A DNA stretch of 64,000 nt from Sphingomonas alba (GTDB lineage Bacteria; Pseudomonadota; Alphaproteobacteria; Sphingomonadales; Sphingomonadaceae): the NCBI RefSeq assembly GCF_023516555.1, contig NZ_JAMGBD010000001.1, forward strand, positions 682,001-746,000, in the 5' to 3' direction. The translations under genes and the position numbers were made by a program. The notes under the pieces were generated by a model. It had not been told where the DNA came from and made no database searches. It saw nothing but the letters and a program-made list of their open reading frames with translations. Shown one piece after another: positions 53,036-62,040 of the stretch. Each line of letters starts with the position of its first letter. Position 1 is the stretch's first letter.

Positions 53036-53944
53036 CTAAGTCCTTCCTCCCAGTTTCCAGGCCTTGCCTGTTTGCTTGATGGAAACGCCGACCAATGGGC
53101 CGAGCGACTTGGGATCACGCCTGACATCCGCCACCGACAACGTGCCGGTGAAACGCTGTGCGCTGATAGCGGCGTCCGCGGAAATGTCGAGGCCGGTCGA
53201 CCGGCTGAGATCGGCAACGACATGGTTCACAGGTTCATCGATATAGGTCAGTTGCCCGCGCTGGAAGGCGCCGACCGAGGCCACGTCCGCCGCCTCCGCC
53301 TGCAAGACGCTTGCTCCGTCTTTGGCGTCGAGCTTCTGGCCGGCACCAAGCCGAAGCTTCGCGCCATCGGGATCGGCGACGACCGCGCCTTCGCTGACGA
53401 TGACGCGGGTCTCGCCAGCATCGCGCGTCACTTCAAAGACGGTGCCAACGTCTACGAGCTTGAGGTCGCCGCTAGTGACGGCGATCTTACCCTTGGCGGG
53501 ATCACGCAGTTCCAACAGGGCCTGGCCGTTTTCGAGGTGCACGTCGCGCCGGTTCCAGCCCGACAGCGCGAGCTTGGTCGAACCGTTCATCACCAGCCGG
53601 TCCTTGCCGCCCAGGCTGACGACCCGGATCTCTCCGGGCGCGGTCGAATAATCGACTGGCATGAGGCCAGGCGCAATGACGGCGGTAATCGCCGCGGCAA
53701 AGGCGGCGACGCCGGCGACCAGCGCCAGTCGACGGCGTTCGGGGGGCGCTGCCGGTCGTATCTGAGCTTGCTCGACAAGCGGCCGCATCTCGGCCTCGCT
53801 CTGTCCGAGCGCGTGGAAGGCCCCGGCGTTGGCCGAGTCCGCCTCAAGCCAGGCGGTGAACTCGTCCCAACCCTCGAATTCGGGGTCGTTGACCCGCACC
53901 AGCCAGCCTAGCGCGGCCTCGCGTCGGTCCCGATCGATGTTCAT
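53036..53944 (-). CDS. FecR-type anti-sigma regulator
   Basis: A 302-residue FecR protein: cytoplasmic DUF4880-like N-terminus (REAALGWLVRVNDPEFEGWDEFTAWLEADSANAGAFHAL), one membrane helix (LALVAGVAAFAAAITAVIAPGL, about residues 73-94) and the periplasmic FecR domain (GEIRVVSLGGKDRLVMNGSTKLAL) with a C-terminal STN-like region (VNHVVADLSRSTGLDISAD). It relays the receptor signal to the ECF sigma factor. ATG at 53944 has GAGG five bases upstream. Confidence 0.92.
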   Translation of the reverse strand: MNIDRDRREAALGWLVRVNDPEFEGWDEFTAWLEADSANAGAFHALGQSEAEMRPLVEQAQIRPAAPPERRRLALVAGVAAFAAAITAVIAPGLMPVDYSTAPGEIRVVSLGGKDRLVMNGSTKLALSGWNRRDVHLENGQALLELRDPAKGKIAVTSGDLKLVDVGTVFEVTRDAGETRVIVSEGAVVADPDGAKLRLGAGQKLDAKDGASVLQAEAADVASVGAFQRGQLTYIDEPVNHVVADLSRSTGLDISADAAISAQRFTGTLSVADVRRDPKSLGPLVGVSIKQTGKAWKLGGRT

Positions 53945-53980
53945 TGCCACCTCATGCCCCCCAAGACGGAGTCGCGACGC

Positions 53981-54496
53981 TCATTCCTCATCCAGCCGCC
54001 TCCTCAACTCATCGAGCAGCCGGTAGACGAGGCGCAGGTCGCTCTCGATCGTGCTGCTGCTCACGCCCATGGAAGAAGCAATCTGGCGCTGCGTTTGCCC
54101 ATCGATGCGGTGCAACCGAAACACGGCAACCGCCCGGCTGGGGAGGCGTGCCAGTTCCCGTTCCACCAACGCCAACTGCCGCTGCCCGTCGACGGTGCGG
54201 TCGGGCCCCGGATCATTGGCTGGCGATTCGGGAAGGCGGTCGGTCAGCCGCGTCCACTCCACGTCGCGGCGCTGCGCCTGGTTTTCAGAACGCCGCCGAT
54301 CGATCATCAAATTGGTCGCGGCGCGAAACAGGTAGTTTCGGGGCGCTCCGATGGGACCCGACGGAGCCGACGACAGCTTGATCCAAAGCTCCTGCAACAG
54401 GTCCTCGGCCTCCTCCCCCGCGCCATGCGCACGGAGGTACCGGAGGAGCTGCTGACGATGCTGCTCGAAGATTTCCTGCAGGCCGGACTGGGTCAT
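53981..54496 (-). CDS. ECF sigma factor, FecI type
   Basis: A 171-residue ECF sigma factor: region 2 EEAEDLLQELWIKLSS and APRNYLFRAATNLMIDRRRSENQAQRR, region 4 LARLPSRAVAVFRLHRIDGQTQRQIASSMGVSSSTIESDLRLVYRLLDEL. The ATG at 54496 (MTQSGLQEIFEQHRQQ) is chosen; a longer frame overlaps the divergent aminotransferase. With FecR and the STN receptor it forms a cell-surface signalling set. Confidence 0.9.
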   Translation of the reverse strand: MTQSGLQEIFEQHRQQLLRYLRAHGAGEEAEDLLQELWIKLSSAPSGPIGAPRNYLFRAATNLMIDRRRSENQAQRRDVEWTRLTDRLPESPANDPGPDRTVDGQRQLALVERELARLPSRAVAVFRLHRIDGQTQRQIASSMGVSSSTIESDLRLVYRLLDELRRRLDEE

Positions 54497-54622
54497 GCGC
54501 TGAGCGCGTTTATCGCGGCCATTTCGCATGCTCAATGGTTGGGGAGCCAGAATGCTGAAATTGGAGTCCAGCTCTTCCATCGGGCCTACGCATTGCCGGA
54601 AATCTGAGGCTATAAGCGGAGA

Positions 54623-55750
54623 ATGACCATGCCGCTGATCCCGCCCGAGGAACTGATGCTGGCGCCGGGGCTCGTTCATTTGCAGACCGGCGGAGTCGGC
54701 GCGATGCCGAAGTCGGTATTCGACGCGACGGTGGCCGCAATGCGCGAGGTCGAGAGCGATCCGGCACGCGAAACCTACGGTCCCGGCGTGGCCGAGTTCG
54801 CCAAGGTTCGCGCCAAGATCGCCTCGCTCATCGGTGCCGACGCCGAGGACATCGTTCTCACCACCAGCGCGACGCAGAGCATGTTCATGCTCGCGCAGGG
54901 CCTGCACTTTACCCACGGCGACCATGTCCTGACGACCGACCACGAGCATCCCGGCGGGCGGCTCGGCTGGGAATGGGCTGCGCGGCGCTATGGCATCGAA
55001 GTCGACGCCGTGCCGATCGCGCCGGACGAGACGGACCCGAAGACGATCGTCGAACGCTTCGCCGACCGCATCCTGCCCAGGACACGGCTCATCTCAATAA
55101 GCCACATATTGTTCACGACCGGAGTGAAGCTGCCGGTCGCGGAACTATGTGCATTGGCTCGCGATCATGGTTGCCTTGCGATCGTCGATGGCGCGCAGGG
55201 ACCAGGTGCCATGCCGGTCGATGTGAAGGCGCTCAACTGTCATGCTTATGCGGCGAGCGGGCACAAGTGGCTGCTCGGCCCGAAGGGTACGGGCTTTCTC
55301 TACATCAGCCCGGAGATTTCCGGCGCCCTCGATGCCTTGCAGCTGGCGGCTGGAAGGGTGCCGGGATCGGACTCGACCGGCATCGTCAACATCGGCGGAT
55401 TGCGCGGATTGGGAGCGGCAGTGGATTATGTCGCCGCGCTGGATCCGAAGCGGATCGACGAACATAATATGTCGCTCCGGCGCGAGCTCTACGATCGGCT
55501 ATCGCGGTTCAATCCGGTCAGCATTCCCGCGCCGGCGGACGGCCCGCTCAATTCGGCGAACCTGTCCTTCTGCTTGCCCGACGGCGCCGATCTCGCGGCT
55601 ATCCGCCGCAACCTGGTCATGAAACACAAGATTTATATCCGCACGGTTGACCAGGCCGGCTTCAAGGGACTGCGTGCGTCGATGCACGCGTACAATGGCT
55701 CTGCGGACATTGCGCGCCTGGTCGAGGCCCTCACGGAAGAACTGGCCTAA
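54623..55750 (+). CDS. Class V aminotransferase family PLP enzyme
   Basis: A 375-residue fold-type I PLP enzyme with the Lys in ASGHKWLLGPKG (about residue 214) and VDGAQGPGAMPVDVKAL. It resembles isopenicillin N epimerase-like and selenocysteine lyase-like members whose substrates are hard to infer. The ATG at 54623 is used, with a second at 54629. It is divergent from the ECF sigma factor and ends convergently with the E2 gene, sharing CTAA. Confidence 0.85.
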   Translation: MTMPLIPPEELMLAPGLVHLQTGGVGAMPKSVFDATVAAMREVESDPARETYGPGVAEFAKVRAKIASLIGADAEDIVLTTSATQSMFMLAQGLHFTHGDHVLTTDHEHPGGRLGWEWAARRYGIEVDAVPIAPDETDPKTIVERFADRILPRTRLISISHILFTTGVKLPVAELCALARDHGCLAIVDGAQGPGAMPVDVKALNCHAYAASGHKWLLGPKGTGFLYISPEISGALDALQLAAGRVPGSDSTGIVNIGGLRGLGAAVDYVAALDPKRIDEHNMSLRRELYDRLSRFNPVSIPAPADGPLNSANLSFCLPDGADLAAIRRNLVMKHKIYIRTVDQAGFKGLRASMHAYNGSADIARLVEALTEELA

Positions 55751-56949
55751 GCCCAGCCTTCGATGATCTCCACGAAGCGGGTCAGCCAGGCGTTGGTTTG
55801 GTGGCCGTCGACGACGCGATGGTCGATGGTCAGCGTGACGTAGACCATCGGCCTTACAAGGATGGCGTCCTGGCCATTGACCTCGCGGACTACGACCCGC
55901 TTTTCGAGCTTGCCGACTCCCAGAATCGCCGCCTGCGCCTGATGGATGATGATCGGCGAGGCGAGCAGGCTGCCCGACACGCCGTGGTTGGAGATGGTGA
56001 AGCTGCCGCCGGATACATCAGCGCCGGCCAGTTGCCCCTCGCGGGCGCGGCGAGTCATCTCGTCGAGGCGCGCACCGATCTGTTCCAGGCTAAGAGAGCC
56101 GGCATCCTTCACGACGGGGACGATGAGGCCCTTCTCGCCAAGGGCCGTACCAACGCCGATGTCGATGGTCGGCGATATGGCGATGCGGTCGTCTTCCCAG
56201 CGGCCGTTGATCGCCGGCGCAACTGCCATTGCCTCGGCGGCGGCTTTGACGATGTAGGCGGTATAGCTGAGCTTTGTGCCCTTTGCGGCAAGTGCCGCCT
56301 TGTGCGCGGCGATGGCCGAGAAATCGGCTTCGAAGACCGCGGTCACATGGGGCTGATCGGTGACCGCGCGAACCATGTTCTCGGCGATCTTCAGCCGCAT
56401 GCGGTCGTGCGGAATATCCTGCGCGGAGAATTGACGCGGCTGGGCGGTGGCGGAATCGCCGGAGGTCACAATCGTCGCGGTTTCGACAGCCTTATCGACG
56501 TCCTCGCGAGTGATCCTGCCGTTGCGGCCCGTTCCCGCAATGCGCGACGCGTCGATGCCGTGCTGTTGGAGGGCGCGGCGGACGGAGGGGGAGAGGCGGG
56601 ATTCCTGACCTTCACCAAGCTCGTTCGTCCTGAGCGAGGTCGAAGAGCGTGCCTCCGCCGCTTGTGCGGCACGCCCTTCGACTTCGCCCTGCGGGCTGCG
56701 CTCAGGACGAGCGGAATTGTCGGTCGATATACGGCCTAGCAGCGCGCCGGGCACTGCCTCGGCATCCGTGTCCAGCAAGATTTCCGCCAGCACCCCGGCC
56801 GCCGGCGACGGAACTTCCTGTGTCACCTTGTCAGTCTCAAGCTCGACCAGGGGATCATTGACGGCGACCGGATCGCCGACCTTCCTCAGCCAAGAGCGAA
56901 CGACCGCCTTGGTGCCCTCCTGCTCGTCGGGGACGCGGACATCGATCAT
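55747..56949 (-). CDS. 2-oxoacid dehydrogenase E2 (dihydrolipoamide acyltransferase)
   Basis: A 400-residue E2: lipoyl domain (residues about 1-76; ELETDKVTQEV with the lipoylated Lys), a linker, the peripheral subunit-binding domain (SPSVRRALQQHGIDASRIAGTGRNGRITREDV) and a catalytic domain ending in DHRVVDGHQTNAW with the active His and Asp. The linker RPERSPQGEVEGRAAQAAEARSS is translated from a palindromic repeat (56621-56714). It starts one base after the E1 stop; the branched-chain or aryl-pyruvate type is inferred from the operon. Confidence 0.9.
   Translation of the reverse strand: MIDVRVPDEQEGTKAVVRSWLRKVGDPVAVNDPLVELETDKVTQEVPSPAAGVLAEILLDTDAEAVPGALLGRISTDNSARPERSPQGEVEGRAAQAAEARSSTSLRTNELGEGQESRLSPSVRRALQQHGIDASRIAGTGRNGRITREDVDKAVETATIVTSGDSATAQPRQFSAQDIPHDRMRLKIAENMVRAVTDQPHVTAVFEADFSAIAAHKAALAAKGTKLSYTAYIVKAAAEAMAVAPAINGRWEDDRIAISPTIDIGVGTALGEKGLIVPVVKDAGSLSLEQIGARLDEMTRRAREGQLAGADVSGGSFTISNHGVSGSLLASPIIIHQAQAAILGVGKLEKRVVVREVNGQDAILVRPMVYVTLTIDHRVVDGHQTNAWLTRFVEIIEGWA
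56621..56714. repeat. In-frame palindromic repeat inside the E2 linker
   Basis: The arms TCGTCCTGAGCG...AGGTCGAAGAGCGTGC (56625-56652) and GCACGCCCTTCGACTT...CGCTCAGGACGA (56669-56710) are near-perfect inverted copies with a 10-base insertion in the right arm and a 16-base loop. The unit resembles the dispersed GTCCTGAGCG...GTCGAAGG palindromes common between genes of sphingomonads; here it is read in frame as linker. Confidence 0.7.
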
Positions 56950-56950
56950 C

Positions 56951-58975
56951 TTAGAAGCCCACCAGCCGTTCGATTTCCGCTCGAATGCTGTCCACAGACG
57001 GCAAGGCTGCATCCATCAACTTGGGATGATGAGGGCTTGGAAAGTCCGGCATCGTAACGCGCGCGACCGGTGCGTCGAGGTCGAGGAAGGCTTCGTCGGC
57101 GACAACCGCGGCAATCTCGGCGCCGAAGCCGCCCGTCCGCAAATCCTCATGGACGATCAGGCAGCGGTGGGTGCGGCGGACGCTGTCGAGCACCATGGCC
57201 TTGTCCCAGGGCATCAGCGTGCGGAGGTCGATGACGTCGGCGCCGAAGCCTTCGGCGGCCGCTTCGCATCGCGGCACCATCGCGCCCCAGCTGACGATGG
57301 TGATCTTGTCGCCCTCGCGGGTCTTTTTCGCTCTGCCGAACGGCAAGACATAGTCGTCGCCCGGCCAAGGCCGCCGCGCCCAGCTGTCGTCGAGCATGGC
57401 GCGATGTTCGAAAAAGAGTACCGGGTCGTTACCGCGCAGCGCGCCGCGGAGCAGGCCGACTGCATCCTCGGCATTGGAGGGCACCGCAACCAGCCAGCCT
57501 GGATTATGGACGAACTGCACCTCGTTGGTCTGGCTATGCCAGGGGTCGCCGCATTTAAAGAAGCCGCCCGGCACGCGTAGCACCATCGGCGCCGAAAAAC
57601 GGTTGGCGGTGCGCCAGCGCATGGTACCGATGTCGTTGATCTGCTCGGTCGCCGGCTCTGCATATTTGCGAAACTGGATTTCCGGCACCGGCATCAGCCC
57701 AGCCAGCGCCATGCCAGCGGCTCGGCCGACAATGCCTTCTTCGTTGAGGCTCGTGTCGAAAACGCGGGCGACGCCGAACTTGTCTTGCAAGCCGAGCGTC
57801 ACCGCATGGACGCCGCCCTTGGGGCCGACATCTTCACCGAAAACCAGCACCTTTGGGTTGGATTCCAATTCCTGATCGAGCACGCGACGGATGGCGGTGA
57901 CCATGTTGATCCGCTGGCCGTCGGGCTTCGGTTCGTCGGTCGTCGCGACATTCGATCCGGCTCGGCCGCCGACCTCGCTATGCGTTCCGGAGAAGAACAT
58001 GTTGTCGCCTACGCGCGCGACATCGAGCACCGGCCGCGCTTCTGCTTCAGCGGCAGCGGCGTCGACCTCCTGGGCCACGCTGCTTTCGATAAAGTCCCAG
58101 TCGAGGTCCGGCACGAAAGCTTTAAGCTTGGGCAGAGGATCGCGCTCCCACTCCGCCTTGATGACGGCGTCCGGTTTGTAGGTCTGAGTATCCTGGTAGC
58201 TGTGGCCTTCCAGGCGCGGCACGGTCAGGCGGAGCAGCACCGGTCCCTTGCGGCCGCGAACATGGCCGACTGCCTCGGCGATCAGCCGCGCGGCTTCGGC
58301 GGGCTCGGTGCCGTCACCGTTGAGGATGGTGATGCCTTTGAAGCTGGCGAGGTTGGCGGCGATGTCCTTGCCCGGCGTCTGATATTCCGACGGAACGGAT
58401 ATGCCGAAGCCATTGTCCTCGATGTAGAAAAGCATCGGCAGCTGCTGCGTTGTCGCAATCGTCAACGCCGACCAGAACCCGCCCGTCGCGCAGCTGGCGT
58501 CGCCGCCAAGCACGACAGCGATCGCGCCGCCCGGCCCGTCGCCCAGCTCTTCTTCCTTATATTTGATCGCCTGCGCCCAACCGGCCGCCGGCGTATATTG
58601 CGCGCCGACGCCGCCGCACATCGGCAAGGCGTGGGCGCCGCCGGGATTGGGGTAGTTAAAGACGACGCCAATATCGCGGCCGTCGGAATAGCCACCGACG
58701 CGGCCCATTCCGGAGCCGAGCGCGTCGGCCAGCGGCACGCCAAGCGCCAGCAATAGCGGTCGCGAGCGATAATAGCCGTTGGCCGCATCGCCGTCCTTGA
58801 GCTGGAGGCCAAGCAGCACCTGCGCCACGTCATGACCGCGCGCGCTGAACTGGTAGAGGACCTTCTTTTCCGGGACGAGCCGTTCTTCCTCGACGCGGTC
58901 CATTGCGCGGCTGGTCAGGACCAGCCTGGCGACGGTCTGCCAGTCCACGTCCGCGCTCAGCTGGCGCGGGTCCAT
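56951..58975 (-). CDS. 2-oxoacid dehydrogenase E1, alpha-beta fusion
   Basis: A 674-residue single chain joining E1 alpha (residues about 1-300; RGHDVAQVLLGLQL, GGDASCATGGFWSALTIA, IEDNGFGIS as the thiamine diphosphate motif) and E1 beta (about 345-674; VFGEDVGPKGG, FDTSLNEEGIVGRAAGMA, PSPHHPKLMDAALPS). The canonical GDG of the TPP motif is GDA. Such fusions are known for branched-chain 2-oxoacid dehydrogenases of some alphaproteobacteria. It begins one base after the transaminase stop and ends one base before E2. No E3 is present here. Confidence 0.9.
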   Translation of the reverse strand: MDPRQLSADVDWQTVARLVLTSRAMDRVEEERLVPEKKVLYQFSARGHDVAQVLLGLQLKDGDAANGYYRSRPLLLALGVPLADALGSGMGRVGGYSDGRDIGVVFNYPNPGGAHALPMCGGVGAQYTPAAGWAQAIKYKEEELGDGPGGAIAVVLGGDASCATGGFWSALTIATTQQLPMLFYIEDNGFGISVPSEYQTPGKDIAANLASFKGITILNGDGTEPAEAARLIAEAVGHVRGRKGPVLLRLTVPRLEGHSYQDTQTYKPDAVIKAEWERDPLPKLKAFVPDLDWDFIESSVAQEVDAAAAEAEARPVLDVARVGDNMFFSGTHSEVGGRAGSNVATTDEPKPDGQRINMVTAIRRVLDQELESNPKVLVFGEDVGPKGGVHAVTLGLQDKFGVARVFDTSLNEEGIVGRAAGMALAGLMPVPEIQFRKYAEPATEQINDIGTMRWRTANRFSAPMVLRVPGGFFKCGDPWHSQTNEVQFVHNPGWLVAVPSNAEDAVGLLRGALRGNDPVLFFEHRAMLDDSWARRPWPGDDYVLPFGRAKKTREGDKITIVSWGAMVPRCEAAAEGFGADVIDLRTLMPWDKAMVLDSVRRTHRCLIVHEDLRTGGFGAEIAAVVADEAFLDLDAPVARVTMPDFPSPHHPKLMDAALPSVDSIRAEIERLVGF

Positions 58976-58976
58976 C

Positions 58977-60170
58977 TCAGCCACCAATGACACCGGCGAC
59001 TGCAGCCACGAAGCGGTCGATGGCATCGTCCGCCATGCCGAGGATGTTGAAGCGCCCGCTGTCGGCCATGTAGATCGCGTCGCGCTCGCGCAGCTGCAGC
59101 ACCTGTTCGGGCGTCAGCGGCAGCATCGAGAACATGCCCATCTGGTTGCGGATATACTCGAGGCGCGGATCGGCATCGGCAAGCTTGTCGCGAATCCTGA
59201 GGATGCGGTCGCGCATCTCGTCGAGTTCGGCCCGCCAGTCCGCGGTGAGCGCAGGATCCTGCAGGACCGTCCGGACGACAGCGGCGCCGTGATCGGGCGG
59301 CATCGACCACATTTCCCGGGCGATCTGCAGGACATGGCCCATAGCGATGTCGCTGGCCTCGCGGCTCGCCGTCTTGATGAACAGGCAGCCGACGCGGTCG
59401 CGATAGACGCTGAAATTCTTGTCGCAGCTCTGGGCGACCAGGACTTCGTCGCAGGCGTCGAGGATGCCGCGCAAGCCGGCGGCGTCTTCATCAAGGCCAC
59501 GGCCGAGACCTTGGTAGGCGATATCGACCAGCGGCAGAAGGTCGCGCTCGACGATGACGCGCGTGACCTCGCGCCACTGGTCGGCGTCAAGATCGGCGCC
59601 CGTCGGGTTATGGCAGCAGCCATGTAGCAGGATCACGTCGCCGGCGCTGGCGCCCTCAATCGCCGCCATCATCTCGTCGAAGCGGATTCGGCGGGCGTCA
59701 CGATCGTAATAGGGATATTCGACGATCTCGAGCCCGCAACCGACGGTGATCGGCACATGGTTCGGCCAGGTCGGCATACCTACGAACACGCGCGCCGCCG
59801 GGTTGGCGCGGGCGATCAGCTGGATGGCAAGGCGAAGCGCGCCGCAGCCGCCAGGAGTCTGGACGCCGACGATGCGTTCATCGCCGGAATGCTCGCCAAG
59901 AACGATCGGCCGCAGCAAATCCGCATAGGCAATGTCGCCCTTGCTGCCGAGGTAGGACTTGCTGTCCTGGGTCTCCCAAAGCTTCTTTTCCGCCGCCTTC
60001 ACCGCCCGCATGACCGGCGTGTTGCCCTGGCCGTCGCGATAGACACCGACACCGACGTCGATCTTGTTCGGGCGGGAATCGGCATTGGCCAGCGCGATGA
60101 GCTTTAGCAGCGAGTCGCTGCGCACCGCGTCCAGGTCGGCGAGGCGGGCACTGCTCTTGGTCGTCAGCAT
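58977..60170 (-). CDS. Aromatic amino acid transaminase
   Basis: A 397-residue class I aminotransferase of the AspC/TyrB type: GVGVYRDGQGNTPVM, LHGCCHNPTGADL, DIAYQGLGRGLDEDAAG and the PLP Lys in SCDKNFSVYRDRVG. Embedded between paaE (20 bases upstream) and the fused E1 (one base downstream), it most likely turns phenylalanine or a related amino acid into its 2-oxo acid for the complex encoded next. Aspartate activity cannot be excluded. Confidence 0.88.
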   Translation of the reverse strand: MLTTKSSARLADLDAVRSDSLLKLIALANADSRPNKIDVGVGVYRDGQGNTPVMRAVKAAEKKLWETQDSKSYLGSKGDIAYADLLRPIVLGEHSGDERIVGVQTPGGCGALRLAIQLIARANPAARVFVGMPTWPNHVPITVGCGLEIVEYPYYDRDARRIRFDEMMAAIEGASAGDVILLHGCCHNPTGADLDADQWREVTRVIVERDLLPLVDIAYQGLGRGLDEDAAGLRGILDACDEVLVAQSCDKNFSVYRDRVGCLFIKTASREASDIAMGHVLQIAREMWSMPPDHGAAVVRTVLQDPALTADWRAELDEMRDRILRIRDKLADADPRLEYIRNQMGMFSMLPLTPEQVLQLRERDAIYMADSGRFNILGMADDAIDRFVAAVAGVIGG

Positions 60171-60190
60171 GGTGCGGCTCCTAGCGCGCT

Positions 60191-61264
60191 TCAGGCGTCA
60201 TAGTCTACCGCGACCCCCTCGCCCGCGGGGACCGACTGGCAGGTGAGCACATAGCCGGCGGCGATTTCCTCGTCGGTGAGGCCGTAGCGGGCGGCCATCT
60301 CGACCTTGCCCTTGGTGACCTTCGCCCGGCAGGTCGCGCAGACTCCGGCCTTGCAAGCAAAGGGCGCCGGCAACCCGGCGGCACGGGCGCTGTCGAGGAT
60401 ATTGGCTTCGGTGAAATCGACTTTGCGAGTGCGGCCGTCGAGCGTGACGCTGACCGTCAGGCCCGCCGCCTGCTCCTGCAGCGCCTGCATCTGCGCAGCA
60501 AGCGCCGCGGACGGACGGCCGGCGGTGAAGCGCTCGATATGCACGCGTTCCTTGTCGATGCCCTTGTCCAGCAGTGCGGCTTCCGCCGCATCCATCATCG
60601 GGCCTGGACCGCAGATAAACCAGTCGGAGATCGCCTGCGGCTCGTCGATCAGATGCTCGATCGCCTCGTCGCACCGCTCGCGGGTAAGCATACCATTGAA
60701 AAGGTCGACATCGCCCTCCTCTGCATCGAGGAAATGGAAGATTTCGAGCCGCTCTATGTAGCGGTCTTTCAGGCCCGCCAGAGCTTCGAGGAAGATGATC
60801 GAGGTGGAATCGCGGTTGCCATAAAAAAGAGTGAAACGACTGCGGGGTTCTTCGGAAAGCGCCGTGCGGATCAACGACATGACCGGCGTGATGCCCGAGC
60901 CGCCTGCGAAGGCGACGTAGTGGCGCTTCGAGCCTGGATCGAACGGCCGCGTAAATGAGCCGTGCGGCGTCATCACGTCGACCATGTCACCGCTCTTCAA
61001 ATTTTCACCAACCCAGTTGGAGAAGACGCCCCCGGCGATGCGCTTCACGGTCACCATCAGGTCGTTTTCGTGAGGAGCGGTGCAAAGCGAGTAATTCCGG
61101 CGGACCTCTTCCCCGCCGATCTCGGTACGCAGCGTCAGGTGCTGGCCGGCCTTGAAGCGAAAGGCCTCTTCCAGGTCCTCCGGCACCTCGAAGCGGATGG
61201 AATTGGCTTCCTCGGTCTCCGGCACGACCTCGGCGACCCGCAAGCGGTGAAAATGCTCGGCCAT
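60191..61264 (-). CDS. paaE: Phenylacetyl-CoA epoxidase reductase subunit PaaE
   Basis: A 357-residue reductase: FAD-binding RRNYSLCTAP, NAD(P)-binding FAGGSGITPVMSLIR, and a C-terminal plant-type [2Fe-2S] ferredoxin domain (CKAGVCATCRAKV with a last Cys in LTCQSVP). It passes electrons to the PaaA di-iron site. It starts six bases after paaC. No paaD gene lies between paaC and paaE, unlike E. coli. Confidence 0.94.
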   Translation of the reverse strand: MAEHFHRLRVAEVVPETEEANSIRFEVPEDLEEAFRFKAGQHLTLRTEIGGEEVRRNYSLCTAPHENDLMVTVKRIAGGVFSNWVGENLKSGDMVDVMTPHGSFTRPFDPGSKRHYVAFAGGSGITPVMSLIRTALSEEPRSRFTLFYGNRDSTSIIFLEALAGLKDRYIERLEIFHFLDAEEGDVDLFNGMLTRERCDEAIEHLIDEPQAISDWFICGPGPMMDAAEAALLDKGIDKERVHIERFTAGRPSAALAAQMQALQEQAAGLTVSVTLDGRTRKVDFTEANILDSARAAGLPAPFACKAGVCATCRAKVTKGKVEMAARYGLTDEEIAAGYVLTCQSVPAGEGVAVDYDA

Positions 61265-61269
61265 TCGGC

Positions 61270-62040
61270 TTACCAGACTGCGTCGGGATAGGTGCGCGGC
61301 AGATACTGCATTGCCGCCAGCAGATGACCGAGATGCTCACTGTGATGGCCGCGCCGGCCACCAAGGATCGGCCGCTGGTCGGCGGGCATTTCCAATTTGG
61401 CTTCCGCAAGGACATCCCCGATGGCGGCGCGGTATTCGCGTTCGAAGCTGCGCGGGTCGGGCACGGTCTGGCGGGCGATCATTTCTTCCAGCGTCTCGTC
61501 GACCTCGAACAGCTCGGGCACAAATCGCCAGCACCAATCGAGCGCGTCGCGCATGCGGGCTGCGCTTTCGTCGGTGCCGTCGCCGAGGCGCACCGTCCAT
61601 TCGCTCGCCAACTCGCGATGGTAGGCGACTTCCTTCACCGCCTTGGCGGCAATAGCCGACAGGAACGGGTCGCGGCTCTCGGCGAGTTGCTGGAACAGCA
61701 GATGCTGCCAGGTTGAATAGAGCAACTGGCGAACGATTGTGCGGGCGAAATCGCCGTTCGGCTGCTCAACCAGCAGGCAGTTCCTGAAATCGAGGACGTC
61801 GCGCTTGAATGCCAGCTCGTCGCCATCGCCGTTATTCGCGTTGTTGAGGATGTGCGTGGCCTGGCCGATCAGGTCGAGCGCCATGTTGGCGAGGCTGAGG
61901 TCGACCTCGACCGACGGCGCGTGGCCACACCATTCGCTGAGGCGCTGGCCAAGGATCAGGGCGTCATCGCCGAGCCGCAGAAGGTAGTCGTAATAGGCGT
62001 CTTCCAGCGGATCGGCCGCCAGTTCGTCGGCAGCCGGCAT
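61270..62040 (-). CDS. paaC: Phenylacetyl-CoA epoxidase subunit PaaC
   Basis: A 256-residue ferritin-like subunit: YLLRLGDDALILGQRLSEWCGHAP, DLSLANMALDLIGQATHIL, FARTIVRQLLYSTWQHLLF and KEVAYHRELASEWTVRLGDGTDES. It forms the structural partner of PaaA in the multicomponent epoxidase. Its ATG overlaps the paaB stop by one base. Confidence 0.95.
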   Translation of the reverse strand: MPAADELAADPLEDAYYDYLLRLGDDALILGQRLSEWCGHAPSVEVDLSLANMALDLIGQATHILNNANNGDGDELAFKRDVLDFRNCLLVEQPNGDFARTIVRQLLYSTWQHLLFQQLAESRDPFLSAIAAKAVKEVAYHRELASEWTVRLGDGTDESAARMRDALDWCWRFVPELFEVDETLEEMIARQTVPDPRSFEREYRAAIGDVLAEAKLEMPADQRPILGGRRGHHSEHLGHLLAAMQYLPRTYPDAVW

